From the NCBI GenBank assembly GCA_900318255.1, contig ONJX01000025.1:1-64000 (forward strand): DNA of 64,000 nt, written 5' to 3'. How positions within the stretch are numbered: position 1 is the stretch's first letter; the number at the start of each line of letters is the position of its first letter. This DNA comes from an uncultured Prevotellaceae bacterium. Lineage in GTDB: Bacteria; Bacteroidota; Bacteroidia; Bacteroidales; Muribaculaceae. Under the pieces are notes generated by a model. It worked only from the letters and a program-made list of their open reading frames with translations. It did no database searches and had not been told where the DNA came from. This document shows positions 9,501 to 16,945 of this stretch, piece by piece. Position numbers and translations under genes: made by a program.

Positions 9501-10151
9501 AGTGACGGGCTTGTCGGGGTTCATAGCACGACGGCGGAAGCCGTTGAGTGCATCCATGTCAACGAGTGGCTTAAGATCCTCTTGGTCAAGAGCCTCAACC
9601 TTCTGAATCTCGTGGCTGGTGCGGAAACCGTCGAAGAAGTTAACGAAAGGCACACGTCCCTTGATGGCGCTCAAGTGAGCAACAGCAGCAAGGTCCATAA
9701 CCTCTTGAACAGACCCTTCGCAAAGCATGGCGAAACCGGTTTGGCGAGTTGCCATCACATCCTGATGGTCACCAAAGATACACAGGGTGTGAGAAGCGAG
9801 TGTGCGAGCCGAAACATGGAAAACGCCAGGAAGCAACTCACCGGCAATCTTATACATGTTAGGAATCATCAGCAGCAAGCCCTGCGAAGCAGTGTAGGTG
9901 GTGGTCAGGGCACCAGCCTGGAGCGAACCGTGCACGGCACCTGCGGCACCTGCCTCACTTTGCATTTCTTGCACGAGAACTGTCTCGCCAAAGATGTTCT
10001 TGCGACCGGCAGCTGCCCATTCGTCAACGTGCTCTGCCATAGTAGATGACGGAGTGATGGGGTAGATGGCAGCAACCTCGGTAAACATGTAACTGATGTG
10101 AGCTGCGGCCTGGTTACCATCACAGGTCATGAATTTCTTTTCTTTAGCCAT
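6597..10151 (-). CDS. nifJ: Pyruvate:ferredoxin (flavodoxin) oxidoreductase
   Basis: A 1184-residue single-chain enzyme that oxidises pyruvate with CoA to acetyl-CoA and CO2, reducing ferredoxin or flavodoxin: the main anaerobic pyruvate route. Order seen: N-terminal pyruvate-binding domain with YPITPSS near residue 30, CoA/gamma domains, a two-[4Fe-4S] ferredoxin module with CIQCNKCALVCP near 689 and CLGCGNCADVC near 745, a proximal cluster motif ACSGCG near 813, and the thiamine-diphosphate site with GGDGASYDIGFGG near 965 and SNTGGQ after it. Full length for the family. Monocistronic, with its own strong-looking promoter (10245-10274) and a hairpin after the stop. Confidence 0.98.
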   Translation of the reverse strand: MAKEKKFMTCDGNQAAAHISYMFTEVAAIYPITPSSTMAEHVDEWAAAGRKNIFGETVLVQEMQSEAGAAGAVHGSLQAGALTTTYTASQGLLLMIPNMYKIAGELLPGVFHVSARTLASHTLCIFGDHQDVMATRQTGFAMLCEGSVQEVMDLAAVAHLSAIKGRVPFVNFFDGFRTSHEIQKVEALDQEDLKPLVDMDALNGFRRRAMNPDKPVTRGTAENPDVFFQHRESCNDYYTAVPAIVEDYMNKISDLTGRKYGLFDYYGAKDADRVIIAMGSVTEAIRETIDHLTEQGEKVGLVAVHLYRPFSAKHFLAAVPSTAKRIAVLDRTKEPGAVGEPLYLDVKDCFYGAENAPLIVGGRYGLGSKDTTPAQILAVYENLSLPMPKNQFTIGIEDDVTFASLPQKEEIALGGEGLFQAKFYGLGADGTVGANKNSVKIIGDNTDKHCQAYFSYDSKKSGGFTCSHLRFGDQPIRSTYLVTTPNFVACHVQAYLHMYDVTRGLQKNGTFLLNTVWEGDELAKNLPNKVKKYFADNNITVYYINATKIAQEIGLGNRTNTILQSAFFRITGVIPVELAVEQMKKFIVKSYGRKGEDVVNKNYQAVDRGSEYKQLAVDPEWSNLAVENDFDDKAPAFINEVVRPINAQNGDLLPVSAFRGREDGTWDAGTAAYEKRGVATFVPVWNAANCIQCNKCALVCPHAAIRPFLMNEEEAAASPFAEADKLPAMGKTLAGLKFVQAVDVMDCLGCGNCADVCPGKKGEKALTMVALEEQVENQKLWDYCVASVKTKQELVDIKSNVKNSQFATPLFEFSGACSGCGETPYVKLISQLFGDREMVANATGCSSIYSASVPSTPYTTNEKGHGPAWANSLFEDFCEFGLGMTIADEKMRDRVTGFVQDAIACESVSADVKALYQEWLDNKNDGDRSRELSDKIMAAIENSDNECDKKVKSLGQYLVKRSQWIIGGDGASYDIGFGGLDHVIASGKNVNILVIDTEVYSNTGGQASKATPLGAIAKFAAAGKRIRKKDLGLIASTYGYVYVAQVAMGASDAQCLKAFREAEAYDGPSIIIAYAPCINHGLKVGMGKSQAEEAKAVECGYWHLWRYNPELEKEGKNPFTLDSKEPNWDNFENFLKGEVRYASVMKQYPEEAEQLFAAAKENAQWRYNNYRRLARQQWGVEPEE

Positions 10152-10244
10152 AATTTTTTTCTAAAAGTACTTTAAGAATTTATGATTTGTGAAAAATGTG
10201 AATTAGTTTTCTTGCAATAGTTTTTTCTTTTCCTAAAAACGGTG

Positions 10245-10274
10245 CAAAGGTACACATAAAGTGGCACAATACAA
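10245..10274 (-). promoter_or_regulatory. nifJ promoter
   Basis: On the minus strand a TTG (10272-10274) is followed by exactly 19 bp and then TACCTTTG (10245-10252). This is the textbook Bacteroidetes -33/-7 arrangement. It leaves a 5' UTR of roughly 85 nt. The remaining 10275-10441 shows nothing else recognisable. Confidence 0.75.
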
Positions 10275-10441
10275 AGGAAATAGGCTAAAAATTATCAATG
10301 TGAGTTATTCACAAGCAGATATCAAAATTGCGGTTGATTTACCCCACAAAGGTAAACCAACCGCCTTCCCCCTCAAAAGACATGGGATTTTATCAATTAT
10401 ATACCCAAATAATATTTCGCCAAAAACTTCATCATAATGTG

Positions 10442-10765
10442 TTATCCACAAAAAACAACTATGAATATAACTAATGCTATTATTGCAATTAGTGATAAAA
10501 CAATGGACAATATACGATTCTTTCGATTTTTAGCACTAAATGAGATGCTCAACATCAATATGATAATATGCAACATATAAGCAATTATCAAGTAGAATAA
10601 CCATACCAGACTGGTGCCACCCTCGCCTTTATAGAGTAAACCATACCATAGCACTCCAGAATAGCAGACAAACACAATAGAATGAATAACCGCTGTACGG
10701 ATGCCGCGCATCTTTCCTACAACAGCTATCAGTATTACACATACTGCAGCAAGAATCAACAACAT
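10442..10765 (-). CDS. Small four-helix membrane protein, unknown
   Basis: A 107-residue protein I do not recognise. It is almost entirely hydrophobic, with about four membrane helices (residues 1-18, 25-45, 52-75, 85-106) joined by short charged loops (GKMRGIR, SAKNRKNR). It is the last gene of the AT-rich minus-strand island and lies 38 bp after the 100-residue gene at 10804-11106, so it is probably co-transcribed. Two-gene sets of a small secreted protein and a small membrane protein are frequent in interbacterial toxin-immunity arrays, but that is only a contextual suggestion. Confidence 0.6.
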   Translation of the reverse strand: MLLILAAVCVILIAVVGKMRGIRTAVIHSIVFVCYSGVLWYGLLYKGEGGTSLVWLFYLIIAYMLHIIILMLSISFSAKNRKNRILSIVLSLIAIIALVIFIVVFCG

Positions 10766-10803
10766 ATATATATCGCTTATAAAAATAAAGATTTAGACTC
10801 TTT

Positions 10804-11106
10804 CTAAAGAACGGGGTTATTCAACACATATTGCATCTTGAAAGTTGAGTCATTGAGCAGTTCATAATATATCTCATCGGCACGACTTTCGTTTTTAAAA
10901 TCAATATCATCAAGTGATTTAGGCAAATGACCTTTAGCTGCTTTATATTCTTCTATTAACTCAATGACATCACTGCAGCGCTCTTCAATCTTCTTATCTC
11001 TGCAAGAGTATAGAACTAAGGCTGCGCTCAATATCGTGCAAACAAAAGTCAATACAAGCAATATGTGGTTCTTTTTCCTCATTTGGAATCTGATTTTTGA
11101 GTCCAT
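10804..11106 (-). CDS. Single-pass small protein, unknown
   Basis: A 100-residue protein with a cytoplasmic basic start (KIRFQMRKK), one membrane helix at about residues 14-32 and a short extracytoplasmic tail. The tail contains GHLPKSLDDIDF, a pattern seen in the C-terminal part of many pseudopilin-like and DUF-type secreted proteins (long helix, then G-x-L-P-x-S-L-x-D), but it is too short for a firm call. Its start overlaps the 3' end of the upstream lipoprotein gene by 28 bp, which implies translational coupling. Confidence 0.6.
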   Translation of the reverse strand: MDSKIRFQMRKKNHILLVLTFVCTILSAALVLYSCRDKKIEERCSDVIELIEEYKAAKGHLPKSLDDIDFKNESRADEIYYELLNDSTFKMQYVLNNPVL

Positions 11107-11633
11107 GGCAATTTTTCCGCTTTATCAAACTCATTCCATAATGAGTCAATTTCATACATCTCAGGAAGAGTGATTTTCCGTTTTGACAAATAATTATTGC
11201 ATTCTTTTTCTGTCAAAAAAGTTGACAACTCATTTTTGTCAGCATTTATAATATACCAAGCACAATCTACTTCTTGACCATTAACAAGTGTTGTACTATC
11301 GCAATAAATGAAGATATATGGTTTTGACACACCTATCTTCGAGATGTTTCCTGCTGAGTTATTGCCAGATGGGTTTATTAAATCATTATCAAGAAGCCAC
11401 TCATCGCCAGTAACATTAGTAGCCTCATAAGGCTCAATTAATGGCAACCTAGCATAATCCCATCCACTACTTCTTGTGTAAAAGTCGCCTTCTTTTTCCA
11501 CCCAAGGAATCTTTTCTACTGTTTTCTCTATTGCTTTTTCAGCTTTATTTTTGGCATACTTCTTTACCCTTGAGCAACCAACGGCGCAAACCATCAGCAG
11601 CAATATAACCCATATTTGATATTTTCTTGCCAT
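11079..11633 (-). CDS. Putative lipoprotein, unknown
   Basis: A 184-residue predicted lipoprotein: signal peptide MARKYQIWVILLLMVCAVGC with the lipobox cysteine at residue 20, then a short Lys-rich helix and a soluble domain without a family I recognise. The first 8 codons (MARKYQIW) are nearly the same as those of the lipoprotein at 12818-13267 (MERKYHIC) and of a dead copy at 15873-15900, although the mature parts are unrelated. It starts 8 bp after the stop of the 11641-12273 gene, with the island's shared leader TTGAATTATG overlapping that stop. Probably same operon. Confidence 0.65.
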   Translation of the reverse strand: MARKYQIWVILLLMVCAVGCSRVKKYAKNKAEKAIEKTVEKIPWVEKEGDFYTRSSGWDYARLPLIEPYEATNVTGDEWLLDNDLINPSGNNSAGNISKIGVSKPYIFIYCDSTTLVNGQEVDCAWYIINADKNELSTFLTEKECNNYLSKRKITLPEMYEIDSLWNEFDKAEKLPWTQKSDSK

Positions 11634-11640
11634 AATTCAA

Positions 11641-12273
11641 TTACCAATATTCCACTTCATATAATGCTTCCTGAATTTGCAAATCATCATTTATGCTATA
11701 CACCCATTCAGGTCCTCCATCTGTTGCCATTATAGGTTCTTTACCCAAGACAAAACTTCTTGTTTGAGATTTTGGTTGGAACAACGACTGTTTCTGCTCT
11801 GTTGATAATTTTATATCATCGCGCACAATGAAATTGTAACCATCCAAATTAAAGCAGCAGAAGACTCGACTCTTAATATCACTAATGATGCCAACATACG
11901 GAGTTGTGTCAAAATCGGTATAAAAAGATACATGATTTGTATGTTTTGGAGAAAAACACATTACTACTATACCATACTCAGTAGAGTATTTGTTTCTCAC
12001 AAGAATGGGCACAATACGGGTCTTAATTAACTCTATATAATTTGTGTCAATCAATTCAGCGAGTCTTACTTTAACTACAATCGAATCATTGCTATTTTCA
12101 TATGGTTCTATGATAGCAGAATCATTGAGCGTTGGTTTTGGGACTGATACTTGTTTTGACGTTGAATTTGAGCCTTTTGAACTTGATAACTCTTTTTGCC
12201 CTCTACCACCACAAGAAAGCAACAAGCCACAACAAGCTATTGCAAGAATGATATGTAATCTTAGTTTTGTCAT
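11641..12273 (-). CDS. Putative lipoprotein, unknown
   Basis: A 210-residue predicted lipoprotein. The signal peptide begins MTKLRLHIILAIACCGLLLSC with the lipobox cysteine at 21, followed by a low-complexity Ser/Lys linker and a globular domain of about 150 residues ending in a Glu/Tyr/Trp tail. No family recognised. Its signal peptide is nearly identical to that of the gene at 13882-14295 (MAKLRLHIILAIACWGLLLPG), yet the mature proteins do not resemble each other. A well-formed promoter lies 25-53 bp upstream (12299-12326). Confidence 0.65.
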   Translation of the reverse strand: MTKLRLHIILAIACCGLLLSCGGRGQKELSSSKGSNSTSKQVSVPKPTLNDSAIIEPYENSNDSIVVKVRLAELIDTNYIELIKTRIVPILVRNKYSTEYGIVVMCFSPKHTNHVSFYTDFDTTPYVGIISDIKSRVFCCFNLDGYNFIVRDDIKLSTEQKQSLFQPKSQTRSFVLGKEPIMATDGGPEWVYSINDDLQIQEALYEVEYW

Positions 12274-12298
12274 AATTCAATCTGTTTTCTGCCATCGG

Positions 12299-12326
12299 CA
12301 AAGATAGCGGTTTATTTTGGAATCAA
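12299..12326 (-). promoter_or_regulatory. Island promoter 1
   Basis: Minus strand: TTG at 12324-12326, 17 bp, then TATCTTTG (12299-12306). It is part of a block shared with 13292-13321 and 14321-14328, including the following leader GATGGCA...GATTGAATTATG. Confidence 0.7.
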
Positions 12327-12821
12327 TTACGGTCCAGGTTCACGAAATTTATTTTTCGTCGCTAACAACTTGTATATGTAAATGGAATCTGTCACATGCT
12401 TTGAGAACTTTATGTCCAAAGGAATTCTATTGTCTTCACATTCACAAATACAATCATAGTGGTCAGTAAAATATTTTGAATATTCGCATTTTATAATGCG
12501 TTTCCCAACAGAAATAAAATAATCATATTGTTCTATATTCAAAGAATGTTTTATTTCTGACTTTTGCTGTTGCAAAGACATATTTTCAACAAAGAAATCT
12601 AAGTGTTCAGAATTATCAATAAAGAATGTAATTCTTATTGAATCGCGCATAATTCGTTCTCGATTTAATGAATCAGAAGGGTTCTTTATAACCTTAACTA
12701 ATTCATAATCCACTTGACCTGAATAATTGTAGTTTTTTACATACTTATAATAGCAAATTGTTCCTACAATAACAGCTATTGCGAGAACGATAAATAATAA
12801 TATTTTTTTATAACGCTTCAT
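12327..12821 (-). CDS. Single-pass anchored protein, unknown
   Basis: A 164-residue protein with a basic N-terminus (MKRYKK), one membrane helix at about 7-25 and an extracytoplasmic domain of about 135 residues rich in Asp, Ser and Ile, with two cysteines close together (CECEDN near 128). No family recognised. Its start overlaps the end of the upstream lipoprotein gene by 4 bp (ATGA type), so the two are translationally coupled. The promoter of the next gene set begins immediately after its stop codon. Confidence 0.6.
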   Translation of the reverse strand: MKRYKKILLFIVLAIAVIVGTICYYKYVKNYNYSGQVDYELVKVIKNPSDSLNRERIMRDSIRITFFIDNSEHLDFFVENMSLQQQKSEIKHSLNIEQYDYFISVGKRIIKCEYSKYFTDHYDCICECEDNRIPLDIKFSKHVTDSIYIYKLLATKNKFREPGP

Positions 12822-13267
12822 TTTGTTTTTTGAAATGAGAGATGTTGTAAGATAAAGGTTTCTCCCTGTTTTGTGACTTTAAATTTTGCATCATTGCGAT
12901 TGAACTTCAATTTGTCATCCAATGTGTCGAAAACTACCCCTGTCTTTGAGTCATAATCTACCGAATACCAAGCTTGTGAATATACTACTTTATCGCCCTT
13001 AGTAAAAATGGTATATTCGCCTGTATCAATCCAATCATTAAAGTTAAATCCTAAATCTTTATTTATGTCCTCTAACGAGCATTTCCCTGAATAAACGTGC
13101 ATGGTGTCCCATTCAAAGCCCATAGACTCTGAAAAATCAAAAACAATAGCATTTTCATTTTGCTTTTCCCATTTGTCACTGATTATTTGATAAATGTCAT
13201 TCTTGTTGGCACATCCAGCTAATATGCAACTTATCAACAAAAAACAAATATGATATTTTCTTTCCAT
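12818..13267 (-). CDS. Putative lipoprotein, unknown
   Basis: A 149-residue predicted lipoprotein; signal peptide MERKYHICFLLISCILAGC with lipobox cysteine at 19. The mature part is about 130 residues of predicted beta-rich sequence with several Trp and Asp residues, ending FILQHLSFQKTK. No recognised family. It has its own promoter (13292-13321) in the shared island block and is coupled to the downstream gene by a 4-bp overlap. The MxRKYxI start matches the lipoprotein at 11079-11633. Confidence 0.62.
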   Translation of the reverse strand: MERKYHICFLLISCILAGCANKNDIYQIISDKWEKQNENAIVFDFSESMGFEWDTMHVYSGKCSLEDINKDLGFNFNDWIDTGEYTIFTKGDKVVYSQAWYSVDYDSKTGVVFDTLDDKLKFNRNDAKFKVTKQGETFILQHLSFQKTK

Positions 13268-13291
13268 AATTCAATCTTTTTTTGCCATCTG

Positions 13292-13321
13292 CAAAGATAG
13301 CGGTTTTTTATTTAGAATCAA
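13292..13321 (-). promoter_or_regulatory. Island promoter 2
   Basis: Minus strand: TTG at 13319-13321, 19 bp, then TATCTTTG (13292-13299), followed by the shared leader ending GATTGAATTATG at the start codon. Only a few bases differ from island promoter 1. Confidence 0.72.
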
Positions 13322-13356
13322 CCAATACTGGGTAAAAACTTAAATATCTATCATTT

Positions 13357-13866
13357 TTAGGACTCTATGATGTAAAAACTCATGATGAAAAAAGCTAAAA
13401 TAGATATGCAACATATGACACTAATGAGCATCCATTCTTTATTCTTTTTTGAGTCTTGTTCAAAAGATTCAAAGTATTTGAGATATTTATCTTTACGCCA
13501 TAGAAGATAATAATTTAAGCACAAACATGGAATTGCTGAAATGATTATAAAAATCAACTCATTTAAAGATCCTAAAAATAAACATGGGAAGATTCTTGTT
13601 AAACAATTAGCTGTACCCCAAAAGAATAAAGCTGTCAATGCTATCATTTCTATGTCTGAAATCATCGATGTGGTGCTAAATCTCTTGTCTGTCAACGATC
13701 TTATCACACTGTTTTGATGCTCTCTGTATACTCTCTTTCTATTATCATTGGTTATGAAAAGTCCAAACAAAAAAGTAGTAATCTTATGTATAATAATTTG
13801 AGTGTCTTTGTGACAACAAAAGATTCCATAATATAGTCTGTTCCAAAAATATTCTATCTTTTTCAT
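13357..13866 (-). CDS. Membrane protein, unknown
   Basis: A 169-residue protein with hydrophobic segments at about 70-90, 98-120 and 145-166 and a hydrophilic N-terminal 60 residues that includes a weaker hydrophobic stretch (HKITTFLFGLFI). No family recognised. It starts 15 bp after the stop of the lipoprotein gene at 13882-14295 and so is likely in the same transcript. Low GC like the rest of the island. Confidence 0.58.
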   Translation of the reverse strand: MKKIEYFWNRLYYGIFCCHKDTQIIIHKITTFLFGLFITNDNRKRVYREHQNSVIRSLTDKRFSTTSMISDIEMIALTALFFWGTANCLTRIFPCLFLGSLNELIFIIISAIPCLCLNYYLLWRKDKYLKYFESFEQDSKKNKEWMLISVICCISILAFFIMSFYIIES

Positions 13867-13881
13867 TTGAGTAAATTATTA

Positions 13882-14295
13882 TCAATTAGGCAATAATGGT
13901 TCTTTTGATTCAAAGAAAGCTTGCTGGAAGTTATTGTCGGTGGGATAACCCGAAATATTTTTGCTGCACCAGTCTTCTTTTAAGGAAAAGTGAGTGCTCT
14001 CATCTCCATCTTTATAGATACAGACATCTAACGTGTCATTATTGTTTCTATTGACAAAGGTAAACAAGTTCACTGCAGCTCCTTTCATTTGCCCATTAAT
14101 TCTTTCGGATTGAGAGACTTTACTAAGAATTTCTTTGGGATTGGCAGACGGCGGAAGCTTGTAGCCATAGGCCGACTTAAACGACACGAACTCATAATTG
14201 TCAATGTCGATATCAGCTGTCGTCTTCTTACAACCAGGTAGCAACAAGCCCCAACAAGCTATTGCAAGAATAATATGTAATCTTAGTTTTGCCAT
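13882..14295 (-). CDS. Putative lipoprotein, unknown
   Basis: A 137-residue predicted lipoprotein with signal peptide MAKLRLHIILAIACWGLLLPG and lipobox cysteine at 22. The mature region contains an alternation of charged and aromatic residues and ends SKEPLLPN; I see no family signature. The signal peptide is shared almost word for word with the gene at 11641-12273. Upstream lies the third copy of the shared promoter/leader block with TATCTTTG at 14321-14328. Confidence 0.62.
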   Translation of the reverse strand: MAKLRLHIILAIACWGLLLPGCKKTTADIDIDNYEFVSFKSAYGYKLPPSANPKEILSKVSQSERINGQMKGAAVNLFTFVNRNNNDTLDVCIYKDGDESTHFSLKEDWCSKNISGYPTDNNFQQAFFESKEPLLPN

Positions 14296-14320
14296 AATTC
14301 AATGTGTTTTCTGCCATCCG

Positions 14321-14328
14321 CAAAGATA
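14321..14328 (-). promoter_or_regulatory. Island promoter 3 (-7 box)
   Basis: Minus strand TATCTTTG in the same sequence context as island promoters 1 and 2 (AACCGCTATCTTTGC). No TTG at the -33 position in this copy. Confidence 0.6.
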
Positions 14329-14338
14329 GCGGTTTTTT

Positions 14339-14587
14339 TTATAATCGAGAAAGAAAAACAATTAACATAACAACAAACATTAGAAAACCACAACCATAAG
14401 CTCTGTTGGCAAATTCATTATTTACATGATCCATGTCATCCTGATTTGCCTTGTTGGAGATTCCATTTTTAAGTTCGCTATATGTGACCTTTTTTCTCCG
14501 TATGAATCTAAGATATAGGTACCTCACACTTATTCCTGTGTGAAGAACTATCATGTTCCCGAAAAATAGTTTGAATAAAGTCTCCAT
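14339..14587 (-). CDS. Small membrane protein, unknown
   Basis: An 82-residue protein with a hydrophobic N-terminal segment (about 3-25), a basic patch RFIRRKK, a polar middle and a C-terminal membrane helix (about 62-80). No family recognised. It lies between the third shared promoter block and the 14621-14923 gene. Coding status rests on an open frame in AT-rich DNA with sensible amino-acid composition. Confidence 0.45.
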   Translation of the reverse strand: METLFKLFFGNMIVLHTGISVRYLYLRFIRRKKVTYSELKNGISNKANQDDMDHVNNEFANRAYGCGFLMFVVMLIVFLSRL

Positions 14588-14620
14588 ATCAAATGCTTAA
14601 TTGCTCACTTCCGTGAAAAC

Positions 14621-14923
14621 TTACTCCAAATTGTCGCTGTCAGACCGCAAACGCCTTTTTAAACCTGTCTGTAGCATCCACAAAATAGCTCCTGTCAATC
14701 CTACATATGAGATTGAAATAATCGAAAGCTCTTTGAATGAATTAACTGCATTCTTTATATCATTCAGATCAAATTTGACTGAATCTTCTGAACTATATAC
14801 ATCTACACGATATTTGATAATATCTAAGGAATTGACATAGTTATATATCAAAAACAAGAATAGTAAAATAGTGAAGACCAGCCAAATAGTTATGAATCTA
14901 TTGCAAATACTTATCTTTTTCAT
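14621..14923 (-). CDS. Two-helix membrane protein, unknown
   Basis: A 100-residue protein with membrane helices at about 11-33 and 65-88, separated by about 30 polar residues and followed by a basic tail (GLKRRLRSDSDN). No family recognised. Its start is preceded by the second shared leader of the island (GTTCCACAACTTAAAGAAG), also found before the genes starting at 15823 and 16904. Upstream of that leader is the relic of a lost lipoprotein start (14937-14998). Confidence 0.5.
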   Translation of the reverse strand: MKKISICNRFITIWLVFTILLFLFLIYNYVNSLDIIKYRVDVYSSEDSVKFDLNDIKNAVNSFKELSIISISYVGLTGAILWMLQTGLKRRLRSDSDNLE

Positions 14924-14936
14924 TTTTTCTTCTTTA

Positions 14937-14998
14937 AGTTGTGGAACAATGGTGTCGTTTTAAAAACAGCCCATATATGATATTATTTTGCCAGAATA
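14937..14998 (-). pseudogene. Relic of a lipoprotein gene start
   Basis: Read on the minus strand, TGGCAAAATAATATCATA followed by TATGGGCTG matches the start of the relic at 15842-15922 and, more distantly, the first codons of the live lipoprotein gene at 11079-11633 (ATGGCAAGAAAATATCAAA). The original ATG is lost and the frame is broken. The relic is fused to the leader of the following gene. Confidence 0.4.
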
Positions 14999-14999
14999 A

Positions 15000-15434
15000 T
15001 CATTCTTCGTATTTAGAAATCATTACTGTTTTGATTTTGTTTCTCCAAACCCAGACCTGAAGTCCGATTGAATCAAATTCATAAACATGCTGATTTTGCC
15101 CTCTATCGTCATTTATAGGGATATAGATTACATCTTCATCATCGGGCTCTTTTTCGACAAGAGAAACAAACTCTTTGAAATCCAGTCCAATAAGTTCAAT
15201 GCCTTTATATATGCAAGATGATGAGCAACGAATGGTATTTATTATTCCGTCTAATTCACACCAAACGTCGATGTCATCATTTATAAAATGATATGAATCA
15301 TTGGTAAATGTTGACTCATGATACGTCTCTTTTGTGTGTTCGCGATTCAAGTAGTTAGATATATTTGAACCGATAACAAAATCGCCATATCCAACGTTGG
15401 GGGTTAAACCGATATTTGTATCTTTCATCCTCAC
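15000..15434 (-). CDS. Small soluble protein, possible immunity-type
   Basis: A 144-residue cytoplasmic-looking protein with no signal peptide. It begins with a GDFVIGSNI segment, has a central DDIDVWCELDGIINTIRC strand-rich stretch and ends with GLQVWVWRNKIKTVMI. This layout (IGD/IG start, later GL-x-VW-x-x-x-x-I) resembles several small immunity proteins of polymorphic toxin systems, which often sit in arrays of unrelated small genes. I cannot name a family. Two possible start codons (M1 and M3). Confidence 0.5.
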   Translation of the reverse strand: MRMKDTNIGLTPNVGYGDFVIGSNISNYLNREHTKETYHESTFTNDSYHFINDDIDVWCELDGIINTIRCSSSCIYKGIELIGLDFKEFVSLVEKEPDDEDVIYIPINDDRGQNQHVYEFDSIGLQVWVWRNKIKTVMISKYEE

Positions 15435-15511
15435 TTAATCTCACATTTGATGTCCATTTTCGTCAGAGCATTTATCCACTCCTCTGTTAACAAGAAATTA
15501 TTCAATATATA

Positions 15512-15823
15512 TTACTCAAATTTAATTTTGTATTCATTTTCAACTTTAAGACTGTTTAAATCTGGATTTAGGATATTCTCTTTAATCCCTTCAACAAGTT
15601 CTTTGTAAGTGATTCCTCTTGCTGTCCTAAAAATGCCCCTTTTAATATGTCCCATGATTGTTCCTGAGTTATACCCTGATATACAGATGATTTGAAATAT
15701 AAAATCATCATCTTGGCATTCTGCAAGTACAAAGGCATCTCGTTCTCTTCTATCCCAAAAATAAGATATTGTAAAGATAGTCCCTCTGTAAAAAATTTTA
15801 TTCTTTTCAACTTGATTATTCAT
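15512..15823 (-). CDS. Small soluble protein, unknown
   Basis: A 103-residue protein without signal peptide or membrane helices, with a beta-rich N-terminal half (IFYRGTIFTISYFWDRRE) and a helical C-terminal third (TYKELVEGIKENI). Size, composition and position in the array are compatible with an immunity protein, but I recognise no family. It is preceded by the GTTCCACAACTTAAAGAAG leader and the dead lipoprotein start at 15842-15922. Between its stop side and the next gene (15435-15511) nothing is seen. Confidence 0.5.
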   Translation of the reverse strand: MNNQVEKNKIFYRGTIFTISYFWDRRERDAFVLAECQDDDFIFQIICISGYNSGTIMGHIKRGIFRTARGITYKELVEGIKENILNPDLNSLKVENEYKIKFE

Positions 15824-15841
15824 ATTTTCATTTATTCTTCT

Positions 15842-15922
15842 TTAAGTTGTGGAACAATGCCTTGCTTTGAGTACAGCCCATATATATATTATCTTGCCAT
15901 AATTCAATCTGTTTTCTGCCAT
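15842..15922 (-). pseudogene. Relic: shared leader plus dead lipoprotein start
   Basis: The shared leader CAGATTGAATTATG is intact, with the ATG at 15898-15900, but the frame reads ATG GCA AGA TAA and stops after three codons (M-A-R-stop). The live counterpart at 11633 reads ATG GCA AGA AAA. The sequence after it (TATATATATGGGCTG) still follows the relative at 14937-14998. This is a decapitated copy of a lipoprotein gene. Confidence 0.55.
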
Positions 15923-15926
15923 CATA

Positions 15927-16904
15927 CTACTCCCAATAATAAGGAGGTTGAAGGATTTTGTTTTGTCGGTATTCTTTCCTTATTTCATTGATGTCAAGAT
16001 TTTTGTTCTTCTGCCACCAATCTCGATACATCTTTTGAATCGCTAACAAGTCATCTTTGGTCAGTTTTTTCTGTTTTGTGTTGCCATCCATCTTATAGAC
16101 ATGTCCATAAGAAGAAATTTTATATTGCCCGATTATTTTGTTCCAAGCACTATTGTCTGTCCCATATTGACCTCTAAACATCTCAAGATTGAGTTTTGGA
16201 GCAGAGTCTTTAGACAAAATATAATCAATATTATAAGCTTTAGATATTGAACCAGGAACGCCACAGTTCTCAATGTCTATACTTGATAAATAAGGATTAA
16301 GAAACATTACAGTCAAACGCTCATTATCGTTGAAGCTGTTAATGAGTGATGAAATGGACTCTTTTGGATTATTCCACATGTTATTATAGATTTTAAAATA
16401 ATGTATTGCCTTTTTGATGTAACCAGGATTATTCCCATCCAAGCTAATATCATCAGGAAATTTTACACCTAAAGAGTCGCATATTAAAACCAGTTCTTTT
16501 CTTAACTCCGTTTGATCCCATTTGCTCATAATGCCATCTAGAGTAAGTGTATTAATAATATCATTGTTGCTCACGTATGGCTCTCCGTCGATTTTAAGAT
16601 GATTATCATTTAGTAATATCTCTTTCTGCTTGTTATTATCATAAAACAAGGTCATCCTTGATTTTGGCATTAAGATAGCAGGTTCTCTTCTGCTGTCATT
16701 AATTAGGCCAACGATTTTATCTATATCGTCTTTATCGGTAATAGTATATCTAACCGTATCATTCGGTATGATATTATGAGGGTATTCATAAATCTCTAAA
16801 TCAATCCTTTTGATGCTTGATCCATCAATGGTTGACTCCATAACAGGACGGTTACATCCTAATGTGAAAATAAGAGTGAAAACTATTAATATTATCTTTT
16901 TCAT
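15927..16904 (-). CDS. Putative lipoprotein, unknown
   Basis: A 325-residue predicted lipoprotein: MKKIILIVFTLIFTLGC, lipobox cysteine at 17. It is the longest product of the island. The mature part has an early beta-rich region (about 20-120, with RIDLEIYEYPHN and DKDDIDKIVGLIND), a Trp/Lys-rich middle and a C-terminal region ending LQPPYYWE. No family recognised. The GTTCCACAACTTAAAGAA leader precedes its start. A -7 box TATATTTG at 17043-17050 may drive it, leaving a 5' UTR of about 130 nt. Confidence 0.62.
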   Translation of the reverse strand: MKKIILIVFTLIFTLGCNRPVMESTIDGSSIKRIDLEIYEYPHNIIPNDTVRYTITDKDDIDKIVGLINDSRREPAILMPKSRMTLFYDNNKQKEILLNDNHLKIDGEPYVSNNDIINTLTLDGIMSKWDQTELRKELVLICDSLGVKFPDDISLDGNNPGYIKKAIHYFKIYNNMWNNPKESISSLINSFNDNERLTVMFLNPYLSSIDIENCGVPGSISKAYNIDYILSKDSAPKLNLEMFRGQYGTDNSAWNKIIGQYKISSYGHVYKMDGNTKQKKLTKDDLLAIQKMYRDWWQKNKNLDINEIRKEYRQNKILQPPYYWE

Positions 16905-16945
16905 TTTTTTTTCTTTAAGTTGTGGAACAATGTCTTAACTTTGAT

